Below, piece after piece: positions 15,937 through 25,033 of a stretch of DNA of 64,000 nt (the stretch's first letter is position 1; each line of letters opens with the position of its first letter). The DNA is taken from positions 1-64,000 of the forward strand of contig CAIOSI010000041.1 of NCBI GenBank assembly GCA_903860975.1, read 5' to 3'. A program made the translations under genes and the position numbers. The DNA is from an uncultured Alphaproteobacteria bacterium (GTDB taxonomy: Bacteria; Pseudomonadota; Alphaproteobacteria; Caulobacterales; Caulobacteraceae). Below the pieces are notes generated by a model. That model did no database searches. It saw nothing but the letters and a program-made list of their open reading frames with translations, and was not told where the DNA came from.

Positions 15937-17478
15937 TCAGATCACCGCTTCGATGAACATCGGACCGCGTTGGCCCATGGCGCCGGCGAAGGCCTTCTCA
16001 AAATCTTCAGCATCTGCGCAACGCACGGCCGGCAGGCCCAGGCCCTTGGCCAGCGGAACCCAGTCAATGGACGGCTCACCCAGGCCTAGCAGCTTGGCCG
16101 CTTGAGGCCCGGCTTGGCCCGCGCCTGTGCGGGTCATCTCGATGTTGAGAATGCGATAGCTGTTGTTGGCGAAGACCACGACGGTGACGTCGAGGTCCTC
16201 CCGCGCCAGGGTCCAAAGCGCCTGGATCGTGTACATCGCCGCGCCGTCGCCGTTCAGCGAGATCACCTTACGGCCGGGCGCAGCCACTGCAGCTCCCAAA
16301 GCCAGCGGCAGGCCGATACCGATCGCGCCGCCCGTTAGCGCCAGCACTTCGTGCGGTCGCGCGGTTAACGTTGCAGCCGCCACGCCGGCTCCTGACGTCA
16401 CCGCGTCGTCGCACACGATAGCGCCTTCCGGCATGTGCCGCGCGATCGAAGCGCCGACAGTGTAGGCGGTTTGCTTGCCGCTCGGCGCCGCCCCGGCCAG
16501 GGCCAACGTCTGGCTAGGACCTTGTACCGGAGCACCCATCGCATCGGCCAAAGCCGTGAGGCCCGCAACCGCGTCCTCTGTTCGCGCAGCCAGTGTCATT
16601 GTCGCGCAGCCTTGTGGAACCAGCACGCTTGGGCGGTTGGGATAGGCAAAGAAGGCCACGGGCTGGGTGGTGCCCGCCAAGACCATCAGGTCGACGCCCT
16701 CCAGGTCCGCCAGCGCCATCTCTCCGAAGTACTGCATCTTCTTCGGTGCGAAGGCTCCGGCTCCGCGTGACTGTCGCGAGACAAAGGTATCACTGTAGAT
16801 CGTAACGCCCGCAGCCTGCAGGCGCGCGGCTTGGGCCAGACCTTCGGCTTGGCACGCTCGACCGCCGATCACGATGACGGGCTTGGCCGCCGCCTTCAAT
16901 GCGCGCGCCACGGCCTCGATCGCAGCGCCCGCAGGTGCTGGGCGCACCGGCTTTTGAGCGATCACCACCGCGTTGGAGGTCTCCAACCAGGCGCTGTCGG
17001 CCGGCAGGATCAGGCTCGCGGGTCCGCCCGGCGGTCCAAAGCTCGCCGCTACCGCTTCGGCCGCGAGGCTGGCCACGGCGTCAGAGCTGTCAGCCGATTT
17101 GACCCAGACCGAGTTGGGTGCGGCAAGCGCTGGGATGTCGGAATTTAGCGGTGCGTCGTACTGACGGTGGTAGGTGGCGTGGTCGCCGATCACATTGACG
17201 ATCGGCGTGAAGGCGCGCCGAGCATTGTGCAAATTCGCCGCGCCGTTAGCGTAGCCAGGGCCCAGATGCAGTAGGGTGCAGGCGGGTTTGTCTGCGATCC
17301 GTCCGTATCCATCCGCCGCGCCCGTGGCGACACCTTCGAATAGGCACAGCACTGGCCGCATCTCAGGCCTGCGGTCCAGCGCCGCAACGAACTGCATCTC
17401 GCTGGTGCCGGGGTTGGCGAAACAAGCGGTGACCTCATTGGCCACCAGGGTCGCGAGCAGGGCGTCGGCACCGTTCAT
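15937..17478 (-). CDS. Thiamine-diphosphate enzyme, acetolactate-synthase-like
   Basis: A 513-residue ThDP-dependent enzyme of the benzoylformate decarboxylase / acetolactate synthase large-subunit family. The N-terminal PYR domain has VTACFANPGTSEMQFV and LCLFEGVATGAADGYGR (the conserved Glu, about residue 49, activates the cofactor), then LLHLGPGYANGAANLHNA. The central domain is about 185-320. The C-terminal PP domain carries GGAIGIGLPLALGAAVA and SLNGDGAAMYTIQALWTLA followed by FANNSYRIL: the GDG...NN metal/ThDP motif. It follows one base after the ligase gene, so they are cotranscribed. Such paired enzymes suggest breakdown of an aromatic 2-oxoacid or similar compound; no acetolactate synthase small subunit is present. 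Confidence 0.88.
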   Translation of the reverse strand: MNGADALLATLVANEVTACFANPGTSEMQFVAALDRRPEMRPVLCLFEGVATGAADGYGRIADKPACTLLHLGPGYANGAANLHNARRAFTPIVNVIGDHATYHRQYDAPLNSDIPALAAPNSVWVKSADSSDAVASLAAEAVAASFGPPGGPASLILPADSAWLETSNAVVIAQKPVRPAPAGAAIEAVARALKAAAKPVIVIGGRACQAEGLAQAARLQAAGVTIYSDTFVSRQSRGAGAFAPKKMQYFGEMALADLEGVDLMVLAGTTQPVAFFAYPNRPSVLVPQGCATMTLAARTEDAVAGLTALADAMGAPVQGPSQTLALAGAAPSGKQTAYTVGASIARHMPEGAIVCDDAVTSGAGVAAATLTARPHEVLALTGGAIGIGLPLALGAAVAAPGRKVISLNGDGAAMYTIQALWTLAREDLDVTVVVFANNSYRILNIEMTRTGAGQAGPQAAKLLGLGEPSIDWVPLAKGLGLPAVRCADAEDFEKAFAGAMGQRGPMFIEAVI

Positions 17479-17479
17479 G

Positions 17480-19255
17480 TCAGAACACCATCACGTCGGA
17501 GGAAACAGGATCGGCGAAGAGCCGTTGGATCGCCTCGGCGCGCCTTTGGCGGGCGAGCGCCTGGGCGATATAGCCCTTGTCGGTGATTTCGCCGCTGATC
17601 GGATCGGGCGCATCTGGCAGGACCAGCGCGCGCGCCACGCGGCCACCGGAGCTGCGCGCCTTGGCATTGAATGCGCTCAGTCCGGTGCGCGCAGCCGCGA
17701 TGACATCGGCCAGCGCCATGACCGGATTGGGATAGAGCAGCAGGCCCACCGCCTCCAGACCCTCCCCGCAAACGACGGCGTCAGTCACCGCCCCGCCGAT
17801 CGCCGAGATCGCGCCGATCCTGAGGTCGCCGACGCCCACGAAGGTGCCGGAAGCCAGCTTGAAGTTCTCAGCCAGGCGGCCGTCGAACACCATGCCTTTG
17901 GCGGGTTCACTCGGATCGACGAACCGCGCGGCGTCGCCGAGAATGTAGAAACCTTCGTCGTCAAAAGCTTCGGCTGATCGTTGCGGCTGGCCCAAATAGC
18001 CCTGGGTGATCTGCGGGCCTTTCACGCGGAAGTCGAGCTTTCCCGCCATCGGCACCAGACGAACCGAAGTTCCAGGAATCGGAAGGCCGATCAGCCCCAT
18101 GACATCATTGTGCCAATGGACGTTAGACGCGGTTGGGCCGGTCTCTGTCGCGCCGTAGCCCGAGGCGAAACTGATCTTCTCGCCAGAAATTCGAACGGCT
18201 ACGGCCTGGATGCGATCTGCAACCGCCTGGCCAAGCGCAGCACCGCCATATTGCAGCACCCGTACCCGCTCGAAGAATCGGCGGGCCAGAACATCGTCCT
18301 TCTCGAGTTCATCGACGAACAACATCCAGCCCGCCGGCACCATGTTCTGGTAGGTCGGCGAAATCTCCCGCAGATTTCGAACCGTCTCCCCGAACCGCGC
18401 CGCTGTCGGCTGGCCATGGTCGATGTAGACCGTGCCGCCCCGGTGCGCGGACATGTGCAGGATCGAGTTCGCGCCCAGGCTATGGCTCCAGGGCGCAGAG
18501 TTGACCATCACCAGGGGGTCTTGATCGTCAAAACAGGCCTCCAGCTGGGCCGAGTTCAGGCTCGTGTTGGCGTGCGTGCAGATCACGGCCTTGGGATGGC
18601 CAGTTGAGCCGGAAGTTAGCAGGTATTTGGCATGATCGGTTGGTATGGCGGTCGCCTCAGCCGCCCTGGCGATCAGGAGTTCCCCAATCGTGATGTCGCC
18701 GCGCCTGGCGTTTTTCGACGCGATGACGGGCAGGCCCTCTAGGTCCGTAGCACCTAGACCGTCAGCAAATAGCGCGGCGTCATCGGTGTAGACCGCCGAC
18801 GGCTTCAAGACGTCACAGGCCCGCGCCAGACGCTCCAGATTGGCACCTTTTAGCCCGTATTGCGGCGAGACCGGCGCAACGGGATAGCCCTGGCTCATGG
18901 CGGCATAGGCAATCAGAGCGTGTTCGATCCCATTGTAGGCCAGGATCAGGAGCGGGCGCTTGCCGACAAGGCCCCGCTCGCGCAGGCCTCCAGCGATCGT
19001 ACGCACCTGTTCGTAGGCTTCGGCGAATGTGACCGTCCGCCATCCTTCGCCTGAACGTTCGGCCAGCCAGACGCGAGAGGGCGCAGCCACAGCCCAGTGG
19101 GCGAGACACGCCGTCATGGTTTGGAAGCGGGTCGCGTAAGGCGTTGGATTCGTCAGCAGCATCTCGCCGTCGGCGCGCTGCTCGATCTCCAGCCTCGGCG
19201 CTGAATAGCGCGCGTCGCGGAACGGGGCGGTGGTGTGATGCAACTTGACGTCCAT
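17480..19255 (-). CDS. AMP-binding acyl-CoA ligase, feruloyl-CoA-synthase-like
   Basis: A 591-residue ANL-superfamily ligase that would activate a carboxylic acid with ATP and CoA. Motifs are YLLTSGSTGHPKAVICTHAN (P-loop-like A3, about 212-231), SFASGYGATETGPTAS (A5), GKLDFRVKGPQITQGYLGQP and FYILGDAARFVDP (A7), KGMVFDGRLAENFKLASGTF (A8). The NFKL/SGTFV sequence in place of the usual IKxGGENV is typical of the feruloyl-CoA synthase subgroup, also supported by the N-terminal motif RYSAPRLEIEQRADGEMLL. No enoyl-CoA hydratase/aldolase or vanillin dehydrogenase neighbours are present, so the exact substrate is uncertain. It leads a two-gene operon with the TPP enzyme. Confidence 0.88.
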   Translation of the reverse strand: MDVKLHHTTAPFRDARYSAPRLEIEQRADGEMLLTNPTPYATRFQTMTACLAHWAVAAPSRVWLAERSGEGWRTVTFAEAYEQVRTIAGGLRERGLVGKRPLLILAYNGIEHALIAYAAMSQGYPVAPVSPQYGLKGANLERLARACDVLKPSAVYTDDAALFADGLGATDLEGLPVIASKNARRGDITIGELLIARAAEATAIPTDHAKYLLTSGSTGHPKAVICTHANTSLNSAQLEACFDDQDPLVMVNSAPWSHSLGANSILHMSAHRGGTVYIDHGQPTAARFGETVRNLREISPTYQNMVPAGWMLFVDELEKDDVLARRFFERVRVLQYGGAALGQAVADRIQAVAVRISGEKISFASGYGATETGPTASNVHWHNDVMGLIGLPIPGTSVRLVPMAGKLDFRVKGPQITQGYLGQPQRSAEAFDDEGFYILGDAARFVDPSEPAKGMVFDGRLAENFKLASGTFVGVGDLRIGAISAIGGAVTDAVVCGEGLEAVGLLLYPNPVMALADVIAAARTGLSAFNAKARSSGGRVARALVLPDAPDPISGEITDKGYIAQALARQRRAEAIQRLFADPVSSDVMVF

Positions 19256-19683
19256 GGCAGTAGCCTTATTCCAAGCGCGCGCAGCCTTGGGAAGGCTCTG
19301 TGGCTGAGCCTGCCCAATTGGCGGGCCAAGAACAGCCGCTCAGCGGGCGACAGACCAAGCATCAGGGCACCGTGCCGGCCCGCGCAGCTTCGGCCTCGCC
19401 GAAAGCCACTGCGCGACTAGCAGGTCTCAGCTCAGGGACTGTCGTGTCGATTGTATGTTCCACTAAGGCCTGGATAGGGGGTGGCTGTTTGGGACGGCTT
19501 CACGGCGTTGGAGCCGACGGTCATGTCCTTATCCTTTCGCTGGGTGCCCGTGCGCAGGTGGCGCATGAAATCTCTTGCGTAGCGGCGGTCTCGCCCAGGG
19601 CTTCGTCCCAATATCGGATCAGCAGATGCTGACTGAGATCGTCCTTTATCGAGGCGCCAGATCGACCAATGCCAACAGCCTCG
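19256..19683. other. 428-bp intergenic region
   Basis: No supported gene. The ligase promoter should lie at the left side reading leftward. On the minus strand about 19560-19680 a 50-codon stretch reads protein-like (LSQHLLIRYWDEALGETAA) but has no start with a ribosome-binding site and I do not recognise it; it could be a relic. A short inverted repeat CGTCAC-ggaa-GTGACG lies at 19682-19697 on the stop of the DUF599 gene. Confidence 0.35.
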
Positions 19684-20472
19684 TCACGGAAGTGACGCGC
19701 GCGCGGCTCCCGGATCTATGGCCTTCTTGCTGCTTGGCGTCGAATTCAGGGGTTCCTGCTCAAGGAGCTTTCGCAAATCTGCGATGGCATAGGCCGCGGT
19801 TGAGCGGCGCTGGCGCCAGATCAGCAGCGACACGGCCCCAGAAGTCGCGGCGATGAAGGTGACCGGCCCGAAAACCCAGGCTGCAGCAGCCAGCGCGAAG
19901 TAGTAGCCGCGGACGCCCGAATTGACCGAATGTAGCGCGGGATTGAGAATTCGGCTGGCCGCATCGCCATAAGCGTGACGGCGTCTATCATCGCCGTGCT
20001 CAGGAATCGCGCCAATGGCGGCCAGCACATAGTTGAGCTGGCGGATGCCCCAGATGAAGTCCAGCAGGCCGCGGGCCAGGGTTAGAACAACGAGACCAAG
20101 CTGGGCCTGGAAAAGGAGCCGCGAGGAGGTGTGAACGACCGCCAAGCTGGAGACATTACGGAAGCTTGCCTGTCCGCCGAAGAGCACGCCAGCTGTTGCC
20201 GCGATGAGGATGAGGTTGGAGGAGGCGAAGAAGGAGGATGAGCTCAGGGTCTGGGCCAAGAGCTGGCCATCCATAAACCGACCGTCGCGCCGGGCCATGT
20301 TGTGCATCCAGGCGCTGCGCACGACCATCAGGTCGGTGTTGATCGCCGCTCCGCCCCGGCGGCTAAGCAGGTTCAGGATCGGTTGGTAGAACAGCCAGCA
20401 TACGATGAAGAAACTCAGCGCCGCGACGTTGAGCGGGTCGAGGCTCAAGGGGCCAAGGTCAATCATCGGCAA
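19684..20472 (-). CDS. DUF599 domain integral membrane protein
   Basis: A 262-residue protein of the DUF599 family. An N-terminal helix (VAALSFFIVCWLFYQPILNL) is followed by the family-typical cytosolic part with RSAWMHNMARRDGRFMDGQL, then helices around LILIAATAGVLFGG, AQLGLVVLTLARGLLDFIWG and YFALAAAAWVFGPVTFIAAT. The segment RQLNYVLAAIGAIPEHG also fits the family. Molecular function is unknown. Its start overlaps the end of the MFS transporter gene by 14 bp, so the two are cotranscribed. Confidence 0.85.
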   Translation of the reverse strand: MPMIDLGPLSLDPLNVAALSFFIVCWLFYQPILNLLSRRGGAAINTDLMVVRSAWMHNMARRDGRFMDGQLLAQTLSSSSFFASSNLILIAATAGVLFGGQASFRNVSSLAVVHTSSRLLFQAQLGLVVLTLARGLLDFIWGIRQLNYVLAAIGAIPEHGDDRRRHAYGDAASRILNPALHSVNSGVRGYYFALAAAAWVFGPVTFIAATSGAVSLLIWRQRRSTAAYAIADLRKLLEQEPLNSTPSSKKAIDPGAARASLP

Positions 20473-21766
20473 TCAAGCTCGTGATGTTTGTGTTGCGCAT
20501 CGACGCCGCGGCCGCTGCACCCACCAGCATGACGGCTGCGACGTAGATGTAGAAACCACTCTCGATCTTCGCCTGTTTCAGCCACTCGGCGACATATTCG
20601 GCCGTACCCCCGAACATGGCATTGGCCAGGGCATAGGGTAGAGAGACGCCCAGGGCCCGGACGTGAGCCGGGAATAACTCAGCTTTTACGACCGCGTTTA
20701 CGGCGGAATAGCCGGAGTGGCAGAGCACTAAAACCATCACCAGCCCGAAGGCCGCCAGCGCCGAGGTCGAGTGGGAGATCGCGGTCATCACGGGATAGGT
20801 GGCCAATCCACCCAGTCCAAGCCCCACTGCGATGGTGGTTTTGCGACCTACGAAGTCTGAGAGCCAGCCAATCAGCGGCTGTAATGGCATGTAGGCAAGC
20901 AGAACCGCCGCCATGATCGCGGTCGCGTAATCCTTGGAAAAGCCCGCCGTGTTGACCAGGAATTTCTGCATGTAGGTCGTATAGGCGTAGAAGGCCAATG
21001 AGCCGGCTGCGGTCAGGACCAAGACGATCGCAAACTCTCGCGGATGTTGCCGCAGCAGCGTTATCGTGCGTCCTCGCTCGGATGTCGCCGTAGCCTCGTT
21101 CAGGTAGGCGCGGGTCTCGTCCAGGCCGGTGCGGATCCAGAAGACGACGATCGCCAGCATCCCGCCCACAGCAAAGGGGATACGCCATCCCCAGGCAGCA
21201 AGGTCGGCCTTCATCAGGACGTGCTGCAAGATCACCAAGACCAGCAAGGCCATCACCTGGCCGCCGATCAGGCTGGTATATTGAAACGAGGACCAGAAGC
21301 CGCGTCGCTTCGCGCCAGCCATCTCCGACATGTAGGTCGCGCTCGCGCCGTATTCGCCGCCCAGCGATAGACCTTGCACCAAGCGCGCGGCCAACAAGCC
21401 CAACTGCGCCAGGACACCGATTTGGGCAAAGGTCGGCAGGATCGCGATGGCGAAGGAGCCCAGACTCATCAGCGCAACCGAGAGCGTCAGTGCTGCGCGC
21501 CTCCCGGCTCGGTCGGCGTAGATGCCCATGAGCCACGCCCCGGCGGGGCGAGCGATAAAACCGGCCGCGAAGATGGCGGCTGTTTGCAGCTGCTGGGCGG
21601 TCGCATCGCCCTTCGGGAAAAAGTGAGCGGCGAAGTAGAGACTGGTGGAGGAATAGGCGAACCAGTCGTACCACTCGACCAGATTGCCCGCCGACCCACC
21701 CATGATCGCCTTGAACCGCGCAAAGGCAGTCATCGATTGCCCTGCAGTCACTGCACCTTGCGCCAT
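20459..21766 (-). CDS. MFS metabolite:H+ symporter (ProP/ShiA-like)
   Basis: A 435-residue major facilitator of the metabolite-H+ symporter subfamily, with 12 predicted helices. Early motifs are GNLVEWYDWFAYSSTSLYFA (helix 1, hallmark of the ProP/KgtP/citrate group) and LMGIYADRAGRRAALTLSVA (loop 2-3, G-x-x-x-D-R-x-G-R-R), then GLSLGGEYGASATYMSEMAG and LIGWLSDFVGRKTTIAVG (loop 8-9 repeat). Probable cargo is an organic acid, aromatic acid or betaine. The nearby acyl-CoA ligase and TPP enzyme suggest uptake of the same substrate, but they are separated by a 428-bp gap. Confidence 0.9.
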   Translation of the reverse strand: MAQGAVTAGQSMTAFARFKAIMGGSAGNLVEWYDWFAYSSTSLYFAAHFFPKGDATAQQLQTAAIFAAGFIARPAGAWLMGIYADRAGRRAALTLSVALMSLGSFAIAILPTFAQIGVLAQLGLLAARLVQGLSLGGEYGASATYMSEMAGAKRRGFWSSFQYTSLIGGQVMALLVLVILQHVLMKADLAAWGWRIPFAVGGMLAIVVFWIRTGLDETRAYLNEATATSERGRTITLLRQHPREFAIVLVLTAAGSLAFYAYTTYMQKFLVNTAGFSKDYATAIMAAVLLAYMPLQPLIGWLSDFVGRKTTIAVGLGLGGLATYPVMTAISHSTSALAAFGLVMVLVLCHSGYSAVNAVVKAELFPAHVRALGVSLPYALANAMFGGTAEYVAEWLKQAKIESGFYIYVAAVMLVGAAAAASMRNTNITSLIADD

Positions 21767-21828
21767 GCATCCCCCGATTGCTTCAGCGCAAGGCTAGGCG
21801 AGTTTTCGACTGGCGTCAGCGGATAGCG

Positions 21829-21981
21829 TCAGATCCGTCCGAGCAGGACGAGGATGATGACGATCACGAGGATCAGGCCCAGGCCGCCGCTCGGAAAGTA
21901 GCCCCAGCTGCGCGAGTGGCCCCAGCTCGGAAACGCCCCGACAACGAGTAGGATCAGGATAATGATTAGGATCAGGCCCAC
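21829..21981 (-). CDS. DUF3309 family small membrane protein
   Basis: A 50-residue protein. Two hydrophobic helices (GLILIIILILLVVGAF and GLILVIVIILVLLGRI) flank a short conserved middle, PSWGHSRSWGYFPSGG, which is the DUF3309 signature. It begins with GTG, with GGAG nine bases upstream. Function unknown; such proteins are widespread in Proteobacteria and often single-gene units. Confidence 0.88.
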   Translation of the reverse strand: MGLILIIILILLVVGAFPSWGHSRSWGYFPSGGLGLILVIVIILVLLGRI

Positions 21982-22049
21982 GCGTCTTTTCTCCGTCCAG
22001 TGTCCAAGGCAACGCCAACGGACGGCTGCGGTTAAGGTTCCTGCGGGGA

Positions 22050-22445
22050 CTAGTCTGCGAGGTCTGCGGTGTGGAGGTGGGCGTCGGAGTCCTTAACGCC
22101 GAGCGCATACATCAAACCGACCCACCCGCCCTTGACACGGGGCAGGAGTAGCAGCGTCGCAACCGTCAGAGCGGACAGAATGATCGGCAGGGAGTAGGAC
22201 GGATTCGAGCGCCAGACGATCGGGAAAAATAACATCGGCGCGACCACAAGGTGCCCGATCAGCAGGATCGTCACATAAGCTGGACCGTCATCAGCCGGAT
22301 ATCGCGCCAAGTCTGTATCGCAGACCTCGCAGCGTTCGTTCACTTTCAGGTACTTCCAAAACAGCCTGCCGCGGCCACAGGCCGGACAGTGGCCCGAAAG
22401 TCCTCGGGAAACCGAGCGTCGAAGCGGGTGAATGATTTCAGCCAT
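22050..22445 (-). CDS. DUF983 family zinc-ribbon membrane protein
   Basis: A 131-residue DUF983 protein. The N-terminal half has a four-cysteine zinc-ribbon-like pair, GHCPACGRGRLF and ERCEVCDTDL; the C-terminal half has two membrane helices (YVTILLIGHLVVAPMLFFPI and LPIILSALTVATLLLLP). DUF983 genes in alphaproteobacteria often lie near cytochrome oxidase assembly genes; here no such neighbours are present. Function unknown. Confidence 0.9.
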   Translation of the reverse strand: MAEIIHPLRRSVSRGLSGHCPACGRGRLFWKYLKVNERCEVCDTDLARYPADDGPAYVTILLIGHLVVAPMLFFPIVWRSNPSYSLPIILSALTVATLLLLPRVKGGWVGLMYALGVKDSDAHLHTADLAD

Positions 22446-22556
22446 GGCCCCGATATGGGCCTCGGGCCTGCAGAATGAAAGACCGAAGGGCCCATCGGTC
22501 GCAGGCGCTGAACCGCTATTTCTCTGCGGTGTTTTAAGCCCTTGTGCGGGTGGGTC

Positions 22557-22694
22557 TTAGCGCTTGGCGTCGTCCGCGGTCTTCGTCATCGCATGACCGG
22601 CCGCCGAGACATCCTTGCCGACGCCGGCAACGGTATTGCAGCTGGCGACCACCAAAGCGGACGCTGCGGCCAAAAGCACGATCAGTTTGCGCAT
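22557..22694 (-). CDS. Entericidin-family small lipoprotein
   Basis: A 45-residue protein with a lipoprotein signal: MRKLIVLLAAASALVVASC with Cys19 as the lipidation site, followed by NTVAGVGKDVSAAGHAM and a short charged end. The N-T-x-x-G-x-G-x-D-x-x-x-x-G motif after the Cys is the entericidin A/B signature. GGGGAG precedes the ATG. Entericidins are tiny outer-envelope lipoproteins linked to stress and stationary phase in enterics; the role here is inferred from family only. Confidence 0.88.
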   Translation of the reverse strand: MRKLIVLLAAASALVVASCNTVAGVGKDVSAAGHAMTKTADDAKR

Positions 22695-23068
22695 GGAATA
22701 CTCCCCATCGATCCCTCATGGGATTTCCACGATGGCGTATCCACAGTCAAGCTCAAGGACACTCACGAGCGTCGCAAAATCATCCGCATGCGGGTGAAAT
22801 CGAACAACACCGCTTCAGGCTTGGGAACAGAAGAAGAGAGCAACAGGGCGATGGGGGCCTCGCTTGACCCCATCACGGTCTCAATCCGGGTCCTATGCGG
22901 CATATATGGGCCCAAAGGGGGTGTCGGCACCCTGGCGAGGGCCAGCCCGACCTGTTCGGCGTTTTCGCGGACTTATCTTTCGCTCATGGCGACCTTGAGC
23001 GTCTGACGCGGCCCCGCCCGATCGCGCCTGCGACCGCGGGGAATTGCGCAGGGCTGTCGCGATCTCGA
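22695..23068. other. 374-bp region after lepA
   Basis: Mostly non-coding as far as I can see. A 46-codon minus-strand frame (22763-22903; MPHRTRIETVMG and FDFTRMRMILRRS) has no convincing ribosome-binding site. A perfect 7-bp hairpin GATGGGG...CCCCATC lies at 22850-22874 without a T run on either side. The right part probably carries the lepA 3' end signals. Confidence 0.3.
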
Positions 23069-24874
23069 TTAGTCCGCGTCCATTTTCAGCGCCGCGATGA
23101 ACGCTTCTTGCGGAATCTCAACCTTGCCGAATTGGCGCATCCGCTTCTTGCCCGCTTTCTGTTTGTCCAGCAGCTTACGCTTGCGGCTCATGTCGCCACC
23201 GTAGCATTTAGCGGTCACATCCTTGCGCAGGGCACGCACAGTTTCGCGTGCGATGATCCGACCGCCAATCGCAGCTTGGATCGGGATCTGGAACATGTGC
23301 GGGCTGATTAGGTCCTTCATCTTCTCGACCATGCCACGGCCTCTGGCTTCGGCGCGGTCAGCATGGACCAGCATGGAAAGCGCATCGACGGGCTCGGAGT
23401 TCACCAGGATCGACATCTTCACCAGGTTGCCGACGCGATAATCTTCCAGCGCATAGTCGAAGGAGGCGTAGCCTTTGGACACACTCTTCAGCCGATCGTA
23501 GAAATCGAAGACCACCTCGTTCAGCGGCAGGTCGTAGACCACCAGGGCACGAGAGCCGACGTAGCTCAGCTCACGTTGAGAACCGCGTCGGTCCTGGCAG
23601 AGTTTGATGACCGAGCCCAGGTATTCGTCCGGCGTCAGGATGGTGGCCTTGATCCAGGGCTCTGCAATGGTGGCGATCTTCACCGGATCTGGCATGTCGG
23701 CGGGGTTGTGTAGCTCGACTTCAGAGCCGTCGTTAAGACCGATCTTGTAGATAACGCTGGGCGCCGTTGCGATCAGGTCGAGGTCAAACTCGCGGCTTAG
23801 GCGCTCTTGGATGATCTCCAGGTGCAAAAGGCCTAGGAATCCGCACCGGAAGCCAAAGCCAAGGGCGGCCGACGTTTCCATTTCGTAGCTGAACGAGGCG
23901 TCGTTTAGGCGCAAGCGGCCGATCGCTGCGCGCAGGTCCTCGAAGTCGGCAGCGTCGACCGGGAAGAGACCGCAGAACACCACGGGCTGCACATCACGAA
24001 AGCCCGGCAAGGCTTCGGTGGCGGGGCGCTTTTCGTCAGTGATGGTGTCGCCGACGGCGGCCTGGGCGACTTCCTTGATCTGTGCGGTGATGAAGCCGAT
24101 CTCGCCGGGGCCCAGGCTTTCGACCTCAGTGCGCTTGGGGTTGAAGACCCCAATGCGGTCGATCAGGTGGGTCGAGCCTTGCTGCATCATCTGGACACGC
24201 TGGCCCTTTCGCAGCGAACCGTCGATCACGCGCACCAGAACGACCACGCCTAGGTAGGCGTCGTACCAAGCGTCGACCAGCAAGGCTTTCAACGGCGCGT
24301 TCGCATCGCCCTTGGGCGCGGGCAGGCGGTGGACGATGGCTTCCAAGAGCTCGTGGATGCCCACGCCGGTCTTGGCCGAAGTCAGGATGGCCTCTGAGGC
24401 GTCCAGGCCAATGACGTCTTCGATTTGCTGGCGGATCCGTTCGGGCTCAGCGGCCGGCAGGTCGATCTTGTTCAGGACCGGCACGATCTCGTGGTTATTG
24501 TCGATGGCCTGGTAGACGTTCGCCAGCGTCTGAGCCTCGACACCCTGGCTGGCGTCCACCACCAGGATCGAGCCCTCGCAGGCGGCCAGGCTGCGCGAGA
24601 CCTCGTAGGCGAAGTCCACGTGCCCGGGTGTGTCCATCAAGTTCAGCGTGTAGGTCTCGCCGTCGTCTGCCTTGTAGGTCAAGCGAACGGTCTGAGCCTT
24701 GATGGTGATCCCGCGCTCGCGCTCGATCTCCATGTTGTCGAGCACCTGCTCGGTCATCTCGCGCTGAGTCAGTGCGCCGGTCTCTTGAATGAGCCGGTCG
24801 GACAGCGTGGATTTGCCGTGGTCAATGTGGGCCACGATGGAGAAGTTGCGGATGTGGTCGAGCGCAGTGGTCAT
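23069..24874 (-). CDS. lepA: Elongation factor 4 (LepA)
   Basis: A 601-residue ribosomal GTPase that acts in translation (back-translocation / initiation quality). G-domain motifs are AHIDHGKST (P-loop, residues 15-23), [17 protein letters not shown] (G3) and NKIDLP (G4). The EF4-specific C-terminal domain ends with [20 protein letters not shown] and [20 protein letters not shown]. The frame is open 21 codons further upstream, but the family start [20 protein letters not shown] fits the ATG chosen here; no clear Shine-Dalgarno precedes it. It diverges from eipA across a region with a CtrA-type site. Confidence 0.97.
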   Translation of the reverse strand: MTTALDHIRNFSIVAHIDHGKSTLSDRLIQETGALTQREMTEQVLDNMEIERERGITIKAQTVRLTYKADDGETYTLNLMDTPGHVDFAYEVSRSLAACEGSILVVDASQGVEAQTLANVYQAIDNNHEIVPVLNKIDLPAAEPERIRQQIEDVIGLDASEAILTSAKTGVGIHELLEAIVHRLPAPKGDANAPLKALLVDAWYDAYLGVVVLVRVIDGSLRKGQRVQMMQQGSTHLIDRIGVFNPKRTEVESLGPGEIGFITAQIKEVAQAAVGDTITDEKRPATEALPGFRDVQPVVFCGLFPVDAADFEDLRAAIGRLRLNDASFSYEMETSAALGFGFRCGFLGLLHLEIIQERLSREFDLDLIATAPSVIYKIGLNDGSEVELHNPADMPDPVKIATIAEPWIKATILTPDEYLGSVIKLCQDRRGSQRELSYVGSRALVVYDLPLNEVVFDFYDRLKSVSKGYASFDYALEDYRVGNLVKMSILVNSEPVDALSMLVHADRAEARGRGMVEKMKDLISPHMFQIPIQAAIGGRIIARETVRALRKDVTAKCYGGDMSRKRKLLDKQKAGKKRMRQFGKVEIPQEAFIAALKMDAD

Positions 24875-24955
24875 GTTGCGCCCGCGTCTAGCACATTCAC
24901 GTGCATTGGCGAGGCGTGCGCCTATCAGCTGCGTCATGTCGCATGCGAAACACGG

Positions 24956-24970
24956 TTAATCGGGCGTTAA
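24956..24970. promoter_or_regulatory. Perfect CtrA-type box TTAA-N7-TTAA
   Basis: TTAATCGGGCGTTAA matches the full CtrA consensus (TTAA, seven bases, TTAA) without mismatch. It is 64 bp upstream of the eipA ATG and 82 bp upstream of lepA. In Brucella, eipA is known to be under CtrA control; activation of eipA by CtrA here is inferred. Confidence 0.7.
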
Positions 24971-25033
24971 GGCGACACATTCCATCACCACCATGGGCGG
25001 AGCAGATTTTAGCCTAGGAGGATATTGCGCCCC

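Noticed and set aside
22850-22874. Hairpin GATGGGG...CCCCATC considered as lepA terminator or small RNA
   Set aside because: No T run on either strand and no other RNA-gene signal around it.
22763-22903. 46-codon minus-strand ORF after lepA
   Set aside because: No Shine-Dalgarno and no recognised similarity; could be a small protein but unsupported.
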